A stretch of 64,000 nucleotides of DNA from contig CM048843.1 in the NCBI GenBank assembly GCA_026545765.1, forward strand, positions 85,127,050 to 85,191,049. Reading direction: 5' to 3'. The notes under the pieces were generated by a model. That model was not told the DNA's origin. It saw nothing but the letters and a program-made list of their open reading frames with translations, and did no database searches. The first letter of the stretch is position 1. Every line of letters begins with the position of its first letter. Shown in pieces: positions 1 to 12,232 of the stretch. The translations under genes were made by a program, and so were the position numbers. This DNA comes from Plantago major (Eukaryota > Streptophyta > Magnoliopsida > Lamiales > Plantaginaceae).

Positions 1-683
1 TGTATGGAGTGGATCGGAACGGCCACTCCAAATTAGACTAAATTTCTTTGAAGTATGGCCGTCCGGCACGTGCCTTTTTTGTTCATCCCTAGTTTGGAGG
101 GTCGCGCAATTACCAATCGAATCGTCCAAAAATGATATTTTATTATGATATTTAATTACCCATTAGAACAAGAGAAAGGAAGAGAGACAGTTTTTATTCA
201 AACACATGTTGCATAACAATTAAGCTCATACTTAGCCGATGGTTTTTATGGACTGAAACAGTTGAGAAGACTAACATGTATTTAGTCACATAAGAACATC
301 AGTCAACCTTCAAGACTTAAAATGCAAGAAAAGTCAACTACCTACACAATCAAAAGAAAACCTAATACAATTATGAGTAATAGTCTATGATTAAAGTAAT
401 ACTTATTACTTTAATCCCTTCCTGTTTCAATAACTTGCTAGTTGGTATACTTGATAGTATTTCACCACAAACAATTTTAAAAGTATATCAGAAACATATA
501 TAAACATAATCTCAGTGAGTTTATGTTAAAGTGAACTTTAAATGATATAGAAATCACATGATATTATTAATGACATGAAGGCAATATTTTTTCTAATTTA
601 ATTTTAAGAATGGAATGTTGATTTCATAAATTCCTAGAATAAATTAATGATATTCATAATAATACTATAACATGGACGGGCTC

Positions 684-841
684 AGGAGAGGGCCTCCGCA
701 CCCCCATAAATTTGATTTTTTAAAATTTTTTATAGGTATATTTTCGATAACTAAGACTTCGCCCTCCATAACCTCCAAAAGAATTCTAGATATATATAGT
801 TTGATCGAATTCAAATTTACGGGGTGCGAAGGCCCCCTCCT
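684..841. mobile_element. Small fold-back/MITE-like element
   Basis: About 30 bp at the left end (AGGAGAGGGCCTCCGCACCC, then CCATAAATTTGA) is nearly the reverse complement of the right end (AGGAGGGGGCCTTCGCACCC, then CGTAAATTTGA). The 158-bp unit has an AT-rich centre and no coding capacity. No target-site duplication is clear, so the superfamily is not assigned. Confidence 0.55.
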
Positions 842-960
842 AACTATCTAGTAAGTAGAGTTTAAAAAGTGAGTTAAGGAAAAATTTTAGTTGATGAATA
901 ATAACCGAGATAAAGGTGAGTTATACAATATGGTGTTTGGAATAGAGTTAAAAACTTATA

Positions 961-1372
961 GTGGCTGTTTGGAAAACGATTAAAATGGACATGGTTTTAA
1001 TTTGGTTTTAACCGTGAATAGTAACTGAATTATAATTGAGTTTTAAAAATTTGTGTTTGGGATGGAATTAAAGTTTTATTGGTTTTATAGGGTTGTTATA
1101 TAGGGTGTGTAAGAGTGAAGTGATGTGTGTAAGAGTTTTTAAAATTATTTGATTGGTTTTAATGATATTTGATTGGTTTAAGGTTGCTATAATAAATGAA
1201 AAATTAAGTGAGAGAAAAATAGTAGGTATAAAGATAAAATTTAATTGAATTATGAGTAGTCGTGATTAAAAACGGTTACTGTTAAACGCGATTAAAAGTA
1301 AACCGTCTGACAAACAGGATGAAAATGATAACTCGATTAAAACCGGGTTTTAGCCGCTACACAAACAACCTC
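961..1372. mobile_element. MITE-like element, possibly hAT-type
   Basis: The left end reads GTGGCTGTTTGGAAAACGA and the right end, read on the minus strand, GAGGTTGTTTGTGTAGCGG. They share spaced identities across roughly 25 bp. The interior is AT-rich and non-coding. A target duplication is not certain. The superfamily guess rests only on the general look of the termini. Confidence 0.4.
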
Positions 1373-1500
1373 ATAGGGTTTATAGGGTTGTTATAGGGTG
1401 CGCAAGAATAAGTGATGTGTGTAAGAAGTAAGTGATGTGTTTGATATTTTTTAAGGTTATTTGATTGGTTTAAATGTTGTTTGATTGGTTTATGATTGTT
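1083..1500 (+). repeat. Diverged direct repeat pair
   Basis: A block around 1083-1190 (TTTATAGGGTTGTTATATAG ... TTTGATTGGTTTAA) recurs around 1378-1500 with substitutions and small indels. The first copy lies inside the MITE-like element and the second just outside it, so related AT-rich elements probably inserted next to or into each other. Confidence 0.5.
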
Positions 1501-1730
1501 AGTTTGATATAAAAAGTAAAGAGAAAGTAAGAGTAGGGTGTAAAGATAATTATAATTGTTAAGTAGAGAAAAAATTAAATTAAAATTTTTAATGTAAAGA
1601 TACAAAACAGATACTTTAAAATATTTTAACAGATAAATAGTCGATTTTAAATGAACGGAAAATAGGGTGTACATCTTGATCATGTTTCTCCGTGTCTCGT
1701 ATGTTATTATATAGTTAAGGAATAAAAAAG

Positions 1731-1738
1731 TATATAAG
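1731..1738 (+). promoter_or_regulatory. TATA box of the TMEM8-like gene
   Basis: TATATAAG stands about 240 bp before the start codon at 1978, giving a 5' UTR of roughly 210 nt. It is the only clear TATA-type element close upstream. This is inferred from sequence; no transcript data are available. Confidence 0.45.
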
Positions 1739-1977
1739 CACACAATCTAGACAAACATTCAACACCAGACGTCATTAGTTAATTTAGTTTATTAGAGTTT
1801 CTCACACAACACAAAGACTCCTCACTGTGTCTGTCTCTTCTCAACACGAAACGAAGCATCAGATACATGGTTGTTTGAGTTTTACCAGGAATCATCATCT
1901 TTCATTGATAACACTGTATCTATGCTCTGTGAAGAAGCAGAAAAAACTATTCTTTTGTGAAAAACAAAGAATTAAAC

Positions 1978-4900
1978 ATGGGAATGAGATGGATTTTACA
2001 GGATCACTCTTATTTGACTTGTTTTTGTGTCGTCCTTTTCATACATTTTCAATTTTTTCAATTGTGTTGTTCACAAGAACAACCCTCCAATACTGTCACT
2101 CTTTCCAGCTTCAAGTATCCAAGAATTGGGCTCAGGCCTTATGATTGGCGCTATATTCGAGGTAATTTTACTCTAATTTGTGCAATTGTTGTTACTTTAT
2201 GAGCAGTGATTTCTTTATTTTGTTTATTGTTACGCGTGGTTTAAGTTTTAATGGTGTTTGTTGTGCTTAGATGGATGTTTCTTGGGTTTTGGGGTTGGAA
2301 AGTAGCTGCCTCTGTGGGTCTTGATTGTTTGTGAATTGAGTTTCAGATTCATCACTGGCTTATTCTTGATTTTCGACTTCTCGCAACTTTATTATACTGC
2401 TACTGCCTGTAGTATTTGATGGATGTTAGTTTTGCTGATCATGGCCAATACATAGTGTTGGTTTCACAGTCAATTTTGGGTTTTGAGTCTGATGACTATG
2501 AGAGAATTTGGTTAGTATCTCAGGATCAACATTTTTTTTTGTTCCTCCCTCGGTTTTTGTTTCGTTTTCGGCATTAGCAGTCCTGACTTGGTGGTGAAGG
2601 GGATAAAAATTCAATCTTTCATGTCCAAATTTAGAAGATTGTTTCGCTTGACCTGGATATCACGTGTCAAGTCTGGAGAGAGCCTATTTACGGAAAATAC
2701 TAATTTAAGGTTGTCTGCTATATGCACTCTCTCCCTACCCTGCACAGCTGAGAAGTGTTCACCAACCAGCTTTGTCCCTTTCTAATGTTCTGGACTAATG
2801 TTTGCATGTAGTATATTTTAGTATTCTACAACCCCTCAGCCTTGCAGGATTCAGTTTATATTCTCCATCATGGAGTATTGGCAGTTGCGAGTACCCTGAA
2901 TCCCTTGAGAAAAGCACACATGAGTTTTGTGCTACTGAGTGTAATTCTACAGATTAGCTTTCTTGGTTTCTAATGAAACATAATGCACATGCTGTTAATT
3001 TTGACATAATTGATTACATTGCTGTGATTTGGGTGATTGTTGCAATATGAGCTTTTCATCCCATTGGATTTAAAAAGGCGTAGGTCATCCCCCTTTTGGG
3101 TTCTGATCAGTGCATAATTCTGAATTTTCAAGAACTTGATTTGATGGTTTCTCGCTTGTTGTGTTTTATATTTGTGAGTAGTTCGACGTCCGAGTGATTT
3201 TGAACTATCTTTAGACTTTACTTGTAGCTTTTCAATTTGATTCCAAGAGGGTTCCTTTCCTGTTTTACATAAAATCATGATGGCTGATTGAGTTTGTTGT
3301 ATAGAATAGATGGTAATTTTAGAAACAACTGTAAGATAATATTCATCGTGATGAGCTAATGGTTGCATTTATTTTTTTGCATCTGTTGCAGTGGAATTGC
3401 CACCATGGTTCTCTTCCATGTCATTAGCTTTGGAATCAGATGTAGACCTAGTAAGTTTAAGCTAAGCTTTCTTGGTTGCCTATATGCATAGCACGAGATA
3501 TATATTGATGTAGCCTTCATCTGTTTTGTCCTCATATATACTTTCTACTTAAATTTCATACAAAATATTGTTTACAGAATTTGAACAATATAAAACATAC
3601 ATCTGGAAGCCCGTTTCCGATTATTTGCTTTCGAGAAGGGAACTTTCCTCTACCAGATGTCCATAATACATCTCTCAGCACACTAGGTACTTGGTTACAT
3701 TTTTCGTCAATTTTTAGGTGTAACATCCCCATCCCCATCCCCATCTTCTTGTTCAATTCTCTCATTTATCTGCGAATTTTTAAATGTCACTTGCTAAAGA
3801 TTTATCAATGCAGTCATGAATCATATTTCTGATGATTCTTTTGTTGGGATGCAAAACCATTCGAATTCTGAGAGGTGCTACCCAATGCAGAAGAATATAT
3901 CGTTGACTGTTACAAGTGAGCAGGTATTTTTTTTCTAATCCCTTTGGTTGGTAAAGAAATAACTTGACTTGACCATAAGAAATTTCATATGGACATTTTT
4001 CTTTACAGATATCTCCTGGTACATGGTATCTTGGGATTTTTAATGGCATCGGATCCATGCGGACACAATCCAAGATGGTACGTCTCCGTTCTCAAAACTG
4101 TTATGTTGGAAGATATCATGATTCATGTCAGGTTCTGTTCATGAGAAATTTCATATTCAGAGGTTCCATAAAATTGGTCACTGATAAATTTGTTGCTATC
4201 TATGTTTTGGTGGTGTTTTTATACATGATCATTGTTTAATGTTTCTTATGTTTCCATTGAGAATCCTGTAATGTTTCAGTAATTCAGTTCAACCTAAAAT
4301 GAGATTTATCCGACGGCTTTTTATATCACTTGAAACCTTCTCTTAAGTAAAGACTCGTGCATTCTGTTTTGTTCACATAACATTTTGTACCAGCGTTTTT
4401 TTAAACTGTAAAGTCGTCATTTGTTTTCACTAGTAGTCTAGATTCTAGTATATATCTTGTAGACAAAATGCTGACCGATTACATCACTTCAGATTAATCG
4501 AGGCTCAGCATTAGCCTTTAGTGGCAACATTACCGTGGAAGGATGTCTGACCTCAAGCATGTTGGGCAAGTCCTGCAACCAGACAGTTACCATGCTATCT
4601 TGTGAAGTCAACCATAATCTTGCTGTAAATCGCACTGGAAATGTGGGAATGAATGTTGTTGCTTGCAGAAATGCCAATGGAATTGTTTGTCAAGATGATA
4701 ATGAACCAACAACCTATGCAGTAGATGTCATTGGGATTGTTGAAGAATTAATTATCTCTGCTTCAAACTTTACGTTCAGTCAGACAGCACAACCTTCAAA
4801 TATCAGCAGAACTGCTGGTTTGATGTCATATGCTAGACATGATGCAATGCCGCTTAAAACAATTAATGATTTTTCTGGCGACATAAGTAAATCCCCACTG

Positions 4901-7900
4901 GTCATACGCTCTCCAAAAGCTGGTCGTTGGTATATTACTGTTCAACCTATTGATAATTCAAATACGAGTCAAGGGTTGGGTAGTAATAACTCGAGAGTTT
5001 GCTATTCGTTGGACTTGCAAGTTTTTCAGTGTCCTGTAGATAAGTCTGGATTGAACTGCACATCGCAAAAATACATTCTTCAGGTATTATTTATTTATTA
5101 CCAGCATTACTATAATTACTATTTAATTATAGAAATGTTCATAAAACCCACTGTTTTGGAAAATTTTAATCCCTCCGCCCCTACATCCAATCCTCTGTGC
5201 ATGTGTCTCTGTGTGTGTTTCCAAATTCACGAGCTTACTGGTATTTTGTGGAACCCTTGGGGTGTCTGGTGGGAATCAATATTTTCATATTTATCTACGC
5301 ATGGATATTCAAGAACCGATAGCATGAGCATCCTTGACATTATTGGAATGTTTGTATGCAGACAGCTGTTAGTAGAGGCACATCATCGCCTTTTGAATCC
5401 ACATATGTGCCAATAATCGAAAATGTTGTACCCAAGTCGCTAGCAGGAGATAATATTTTCCTGGAACCCCTACTAAGTAACTACACACGTGAAGGAGATG
5501 GGGCATGGACATTTTTCCTCCTCAATATTCCTCCAGGTGCAACTGGGGCAAATATTCGCTTCCACCTCAAATCTAATGTGAAGAGAAACTATGAAATCTA
5601 CGCAAGATATGGAGGCTTACCTTCTCTTAACACCTGGGACTACTTCTATGCAAATAGCTCTGAGAACAGTAACAGTTCCACATTCTTTAACCTGTACGAT
5701 TCAAGTGAAGATACAATCAATTTTTACATATTATATGCTAAAACTGGAACATGGTGTTTTGGGTTGAGGCAAGTGAATCCTACTGACTCCACGAGCCAAA
5801 CTGGCATCTCCTTGGCACTAGAAAGGTGCCCAAAAAGATGTTCTTCTCATGGATCCTGTCAGCCCGGTTTAGATGCTAGTGGTCTTCAGATGTTCAGGTT
5901 TGTATACATACCTCACAATAAGTAATCTAGTCAGAAGTAGCCTGAGAAGCCCCTGAAATTTTCCTTCATTTTGTAATTGTCAGCTACTGTCAATGTGATC
6001 GGGATCATGGAGGCTTCGACTGTAGCGTTGTAATTGTGACCCGTCGAGGTAAGACTACTCGTTAATTTAATCTGCAGTCCAGAGATGATGGCTATTGTGT
6101 GTGGTTACAATATTCTTGCTGAGTGTTCCCGAAAGTATCTACTAATTGTTGAATGTAAAAACTAAAAACTAAGCATAAATATCTAACTAGTCTTTCTATA
6201 TAAGGGAAACAACTTACATTCAAGTCCTAATTTAAATTCTTACCAATACCTCCCCTCATCCATATTTACATATAGATAGAAAAGACAATATAGAAGGCCT
6301 GAAATTAACAACTCCTTTACATAACAATATATAATCCTTTGTCATATAATTTCGTTCTTCATAGTACAATATATGTGTTTGCTAATAAATAGAGAGCGTC
6401 TTCACTGAAACTCGGTTTTTGTTGAGAGGAGGTGGATAGAAATAGCCCTTTTGATGCAAAAATTTAGAACCCATGACCTCTTTAAGGTGCTGAGCTTTGC
6501 CAGTTGAGGTCAGCCTCTTTGGTTTCTATAAAAGTGAGTTCTTTCGGTGGTTGCGGGGAGTGCTGATTAGAAAATCGGCAAATGTGAAGATGATAGTGAA
6601 ACACAAAGCTCTATGAAATATTTTACCCGAACCTGTTTAGAAAAAACGATACAAGAACTTTTTTCCTCCTTGTTGACGTGCTGGTTCATTTAGTTGTTTT
6701 CTCTGAAATTTAGCTATCAAGTGTGATACCTAGAAATTAAAACGTGCTGAAACTTGTCCAGGGCACATTCGGAATTCAATTTTTCTGATAGCATCCAATG
6801 CTGCAGCCTTGCTTCCGGCTTATTGGTCCCTCCGCAACAAGGTATTTTTAATTTATGAAAATACATTGAAGACAAGCTCCAATGAATAAATTTTCATCTT
6901 TTCCAAATAAGATTATTAACATCTTTTATCTAAACAAAATTCTTTTTTCACCTTCGAATTTGTTGATCCCAAGGCATTTGCAGAATGGGTTTTGTTCACA
7001 TCTAGTGGTGTCTCAAGTGCACTCTATCATGCTTGTGACGTGGGCACTTGGTGCGTATTGAAATTTCGTGTCTTGCAGGTATTTGAAATTCGTGTTCTCT
7101 TGTTGCACTGGGCTTTTAATTGTAGCCTCGTAATTGATTCATCGTTTTTGTGCTCAGTTTCTAGACTTCTGGCTTTCGTTCATGGCTGTCGTGAGTACTT
7201 TCGTGTACTTAACAACTTTCAGTGAAGGTGCAAAAAGGACAATCCATACTGTTGTTGCACTCTTAACAGCTCTCATGGCCGAAACAGGGCCCACTAGGTA
7301 TTCACATACATATAACGAGTCGGGAAAAACTGATTCGACTGTGCATGGGTTATATTAGATGTTACTGGATTTGTGCATACCCCTACAGTGTGAAGAAATA
7401 TCTCAAAACCCCTTGATTTGGAGAAAATGCATTCCTACGGTTTCATTGTTCTTTCAAAGTTATGGGGTTTTTGGATATTGAGGCAAACTATAGGGGTGCC
7501 GTGGGATATGAATTTTGTCCTTCAACTAAAACAAGTGTATGTTTTATAGGCCCAGCAATATCACTTACGTACTAGGTCTAGGAGCTTTGGGTCTTCTGGT
7601 TGGGTGGCTTATGGAGCTCTGTACCCATTATCGGTCAATTTCTTTCTCAACAGAACTCCACTTGAATCTTCTTGCCAGGTACTCTCCGACTTCCTTGGTA
7701 AAGATAATTGCTTCTAACATGTTTGTATAACTTGGCCTAAATGTTGTAAAACTAGCCTCTAGGAACCATTTTCACGTTTGAAGGAACAAGTGAATATTGC
7801 ACCAAATGTTAGTAAATTCCATGGTTCATGCCTCCTTATTCATTTAGTTTGTTTGATCAATTCAGCTGGGACGCCTTCAAAGTGTGGTTCCGTAATGTTA

Positions 7901-8305
7901 TCAAGACAATCAGAAAACGTTTTCGCTGGGCATTTGTTGTATTAGGTTTTGTTGCATTAGCATTGGCTGCAACAAGCTGGGTTGTAGAGAGCACCGAAAA
8001 CTACTGGATTTGGCACAGGTAAATCTCCCATTCCATCTATCTCCCCCATAAATTAAGGAAATTGTCAGTTGTTTTTTTTAGGCAGTCTACTGTCTAGAAT
8101 CTACAGGGGCTGAAATTAATAATCTATCTCATCCTTTTCTATCTGCAGTATGTGGCATATATCGATATACACATCCTCCTTCTTTTTCCTCTGCTCGAAA
8201 GCAAAGATTGTCGAAAGCTGTGAGGACGAGAGACCATCAGTTGAGAGCTATGAGCTAACTCGGCAAAATTCATTTAATGGCGGCGAACAGAGACAGGAAA
8301 GATAG
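1978..8305 (+). CDS. TMEM8/PGAP6-like (DUF3522) membrane protein with EGF-like motif, 14 exons
   Basis: Fourteen exons join in frame to 828 residues: 1978-2161, 3392-3450, 3578-3686, 3814-3923, 4009-4077, 4493-5083, 5362-5897, 5984-6048, 6762-6841, 6974-7078, 7158-7297, 7550-7678, 7866-8018, 8149-8305, all with GT-AG borders. The chosen ATG opens a hydrophobic signal peptide (residues 1 to about 32). A long extracellular part with many N-glycosylation sites follows. An EGF-like cysteine cluster (CPKRCSSHGSC, then YCQCD..GGFDC) covers about 530-567. The last 260 residues hold several membrane segments. They carry the CREST-type metal-hydrolase pattern: S616-x3-H620, a likely Asp639 (LDFW), and H776-x3-H780 (WHSMWH). 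Animal PGAP6/TMEM8A is a GPI-specific phospholipase A2, so lipid hydrolysis at the cell surface is plausible but inferred. No frameshift is needed, so the gene looks intact. Confidence 0.93.
6375..6560 (-). mobile_element. tRNA-derived SINE-like sequence in intron 8
   Basis: Read on the minus strand, CTCAACTGGCAAAGC resembles a pol III A box. About 30 nt later AGGTCATGGGTTCTAAA resembles a B box (GGTTCGAAT-type). This spacing and wording are common in plant SINEs. Ends and target duplication could not be fixed, and the copy has point changes in the B box. Confidence 0.45.
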
Positions 8306-10689
8306 GTCTTGTACTCTCCTCTTTTACACAGAGCATAGATCAGATAAATACTGGAGTCGAAGAGATTCACAGGTATAGATCACGTGTAATTGAACTTGTC
8401 CTGGTTACGTTCCATGTAAGTACTAGCTGTAATTTTTTTCCGGCAACCTTATCGTGGTGCCATTTTTGATGTGTTCTTTTCGTTTTCGGGAGGGCAGTGT
8501 TAGTAAGAGTGGAGGATTATGAGCTAACTATACGTCGATGAGCTCACTTGTGTATATTCAAAAAGCTCACTTGTTGAAGCTCTTAGGGAGAAAAATATGC
8601 TATGCCCTGTAATATTATTTACGACTCAAATGTTGATAATAGAAAGCAAAATATTTGTCAATATACCTAGTTTGTTCTCTCCTTTTCTTTCTCTGAGAAG
8701 ATGCAGATGTTTTGCGGTTTGGTTGGTCTGTTTGACGCATATTTTTCACTTTTTTTTACTATGAATACACCTATAGGGGATAATGTGAAGTTGTGAACCA
8801 CAAGAAACATCTTCATATAATTATGGACGGTGTAATACAATAAACTAATGAGATGTTACTTGTTAGGCATACATTTCTAATGAGTTTTTATTAAAAAAAA
8901 ATCTTTTTTAAACAAATCTAAGTTAAATTGAGTTTTCACTTGTATGACAAACATGATGCAAAGTTGCGAACTTTAATAGAGCTTTAATTGTATGTAAGTA
9001 TCCTCATTCCCGAGTTGCAAATATGGAATCTCCTGATACAACTACAATAGCAATTCTTTAAAAAATTAAAGTGTGAATTACAAACTACTTCCATTCTCAA
9101 TACTTTCCTACACATAGTTGGTAGTCCTTTCTTTTCTACAAACTAGTGTCTATTTATATTGAGTAAGTATAATTAAATATCAAGTATGTTTTTTATGTTA
9201 AAAACCATCCAAAAGAACCAACTCACCGTTTTTGGAAAAAATCGGACTGATTGCCTATAAATACCTACAATAACACCCTAAAATTAAGAAAAGAAAAATA
9301 CTAAAACTTAAAAGAGTCCTAGTAAACTTTGCATTATGTCAGATTCTTTCTTGAACAGACTCAAGCATCCATGTTGAGAGATATATAAGAACTGAGATGC
9401 TTCTTATTTTGCAAGTTGCAACAAAGTCGATGAACCTGCAAATTACACATAAATGGTCACACTCGGTACTCCAAGAAACTGAAAACTCTTGATACAACAA
9501 TCTTGCATCCAAGAAACAACATTGAATGGTATCTTTGTATTAGTATAACTTAACCATCATCGTACAATATCTATATTTTAGTATAACCTGAAATATGACC
9601 AGATAGTAATGTTGCGCATAGCTCAAGACACCAGATCACAACAAAGAGAATATATTATAAGATGATGCAGCCTATGTTAGTCTTATTTTGTGCCATTAAA
9701 ATCATGATAAAATAGACTCTGATCTCTATATTGCAATAGAACGCCAAATATGTATGTATTGAAGGCACAATCAAGTTGAATTACCTATATTCAGCTCTGT
9801 GTATCCCAACTTCACCTAGCCGGTAGTTACAAGTTAATCAGCTCTCAAGCATGATATAGCAGAGCCTTGCTGCTTAAACCATTCTAAATCTTTCGCTAGA
9901 CCTCCTGATCTCTCAAGTTAACATTGACTAAAAGATAAAGCACATCATGGTCAGAGCAAGTACAAAATCCAATGCAGTAGGTTAGGAATTTCTGTTAAGA
10001 ATCTTCACAAGTCAATTTTAATTCAAAACCACAATCCTGAATTTCATCATAAACATTCTTGCTAAGATTTATCTATTCGATTTTCTCCTTAAATATAATC
10101 AAGTAGATCTTTTTCTTTCACTAAAGAGCAACAATTGGCCCTCATAATTCAAAACTCAGTAACCAATTAACCACCTAAAGGTTAAGACCATCAGTTCCAA
10201 CCTTCCACAATAAAAGGTCCTGATATATCATATTAGTCAGGTGAATTTCAACCAGAATCAAGGTTGCACTATGGCAGAAACAACCTTTACAGCCTCAACT
10301 GATCAGCTGGTTGTATCAAGGAAATGATCAGCAGGACAAAAGCAGGGTTTTCGTAACTTTTACTAACACGTAACAACTTCCCCATAGTATGCTATATTAT
10401 CAGCTCCTCCAGATAGCTCTAAAACCACATAATTACTAATATAGCAAAAGCAGTGAAGGTGAACCTCCTAATCAAACATCCAAACATCCAGAACTTCACA
10501 TATATTCGACCTCATACTTAAATAGAAATATGATTACATGAATATGCCTTCTCAGTTCAAAACAGAAGCAATTCACGCAAAAGGTTTACCATCCATGCTA
10601 TTCTTCATCAATTCAGCAGAGCAGGATAGTTGTATAACTCCTCCATCTGATAAAAAAAATACCAATAATGATAATAGTGATGACCCAAC
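8306..10689. other. 3' flank and intergenic region with no recognised feature
   Basis: This holds the 3' UTR of the TMEM8-like gene and then AT-rich sequence. I saw no long open frame, RNA gene or clear repeat structure. Confidence 0.6.
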
Positions 10690-10692
10690 TTA

Positions 10693-11189
10693 GGCTCTGT
10701 TCTTTTCAACTGAAAATTCATTATCCACTCCACCTCGAACATTGCCATCATGTTGCAAAACTAGTATTTCAAGTTTACACATGCGCATAAAATTATGAAG
10801 AGTGAAGGTAGCAACAATCACGTATATTTGATATGTGTCTTCCATTTGAGGCATTGTATTAAGGACCTTCCATATCTTTTTCAAGCCGCCGAAGGCTCTT
10901 TCAACAGTAGTTCGTAATGAAGAGTGTCGATAGTTAAAATGCTCAGATATCCCTTTAAGAACTCTTTTCTTCTTAAAGTCTGGAATATGATATCTTACAT
11001 ACCTCTGTGAAGTCTTAATTGCTCTTTGCATAAGTTAGGATGTGCATTCAAGATCCTGTGTATATACTCAGAACCACGTTCACCTCCGATTCGTAGAGGT
11101 CTCCTTGTTGGTGTTGATTCAACAGATGGTAATCTCCTTAGCACTTCCAATCCAACTATCATACAAACTCGTCTAACATTTCGTTCCAT
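10693..11189 (-). pseudogene. PIF/Harbinger transposase, central catalytic part missing
   Basis: The N-terminal piece (ATG at 11187-11189) has the family motif YIHRILNAHPNLCKEQLR. Within the same 40 bp the reading shifts to a second frame that carries the family's C-terminal block (RYHIPDFK, FNYRHSSLRTTVERAFG, VIVATFTLHNFM). The whole central region that should supply the first two DDE aspartates is absent, so the protein cannot be an active transposase. A GTATGT donor-like site sits at the junction, so an old intron border or deletion point is possible. The frame runs out through the terminal repeat. Confidence 0.85.
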
Positions 11190-11357
11190 TCTACGTCAAC
11201 AAGAAAGAATAAGATAACTTGATTTTTATTAAAATGCATAAAGAAACAAAGCAAATATATCAAATTCAATCATTAAAATAACAAGAAAAATGTTAATGCA
11301 GAAACATCTTAAAGAAACTAGAATTACAAATATATATTCTAAAAGAAAAACATCTTT

Positions 11358-11858
11358 TTATAGCATATCCATTCCTTCGTCCTCGTAACGGGGGATGTAA
11401 CATGTGTCATCTTGATTCATTCCTTCATCCAAAAACATCCACTTCTGATTATCATTCTCAAGTGCCAGAAAGATATCACTGTTATTTCCTTCGCCAAGGT
11501 ACCTCATAGCAGCAACAAAATACCTGTCTCCTCGTTCTTTAGATACCCCCATCTCACGAAGTGCATGACTAACCTTCTCAGTTTTGTTAACTTCAGGTGC
11601 GCTCACACTTTTGTACAATAAATCCAAAACTACATCCAATTTAGGTTGAGTCTTTATGTTTCCCACTACTTCAGATGCCTTTCTTTTTCTTGAGCTAGTT
11701 GTTGTTCCGAGGATAGTAGGATTCTTTTCACCTAATACCTCAGAATCAGAGGAAACATTGGGATCAGACCCATCCACATACCTCGAACTTAAATCGTAAA
11801 TTACTTGCAAATTACGCACAAAAAAGTATTCCGTATAAAACAAAGTTATGTTAGTCAA
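11358..11858 (-). pseudogene. Harbinger ORF1 Myb/SANT-like protein, C-terminal fragment
   Basis: About 150 residues resemble the C-terminal half of the Myb/SANT-like DNA-binding partner that PIF/Harbinger elements encode: an RKRKASE basic patch, a helical middle, and an acidic end with FLALEN and QKWMFLDE. The N-terminal Myb/SANT fold is missing and there is no natural ATG at the expected place. In this superfamily ORF1 helps the transposase enter the nucleus and bind ends. It lies upstream of the transposase on the same strand, as expected for the element. Confidence 0.7.
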
Positions 11859-12232
11859 ATATACTTAATTTATTTTTATAATATAATTTTATTATATTCT
11901 TTTGTCGTGTAATTTGCGAGTAATTACAGTCAACGTCCAGAAAAAAGTCTCCTTACGAATTTATTAATGGACCGGATGTAGTATTCATTATTATTAAAAA
12001 ATGGGACAAATGTAATTTCTTGATTCGTTTTGATTTAATTTGGTTTGATTTGATTCGATTGATTCGATTCGATTCCATTCGATTCATTCGATTCGGTAAA
12101 TTTAATTTGAAAGAACAGAGCCTTAGTCAATTGCATGAATAAAAAAACAAAAGAAAATGAGGCCCTAAGATTATGATAGAGAGGCTCCAGATTTTCCTCA
12201 CGCTGTCTGCAAAAACAAACCAATGATGAGTT

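Larger units (their letters stand above)
1..1730. other. AT-rich intergenic and upstream region
   Basis: No coding region is supported here. Short open frames are scattered and have no recognisable motifs. The stretch holds two small inverted-repeat elements and a diverged direct repeat (listed separately), and then becomes the upstream region of the TMEM8-like gene that starts at 1978. Confidence 0.6.
10693..12122 (-). mobile_element. PIF/Harbinger DNA transposon, complete ends, internally deleted
   Basis: The 1430-bp element starts GGCTCTGTTCTTTTCAA and ends, read inward on the minus strand, GGCTCTGTTCTTTCAA: a 13-bp perfect terminal repeat extended with a one-base gap. It is flanked on both sides by TTA (10690-10692 and 12123-12125), the signature target of PIF/Harbinger. 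Both expected genes, a Myb/SANT-like ORF1 and the transposase, remain as fragments on the minus strand. A GATTC-type simple repeat lies just inside the right end (12020-12100). Confidence 0.9.

Noticed and set aside
2970-3368. 132-codon minus-strand frame
   Set aside because: It lies inside intron 1 of the TMEM8-like gene and has no recognisable motif.
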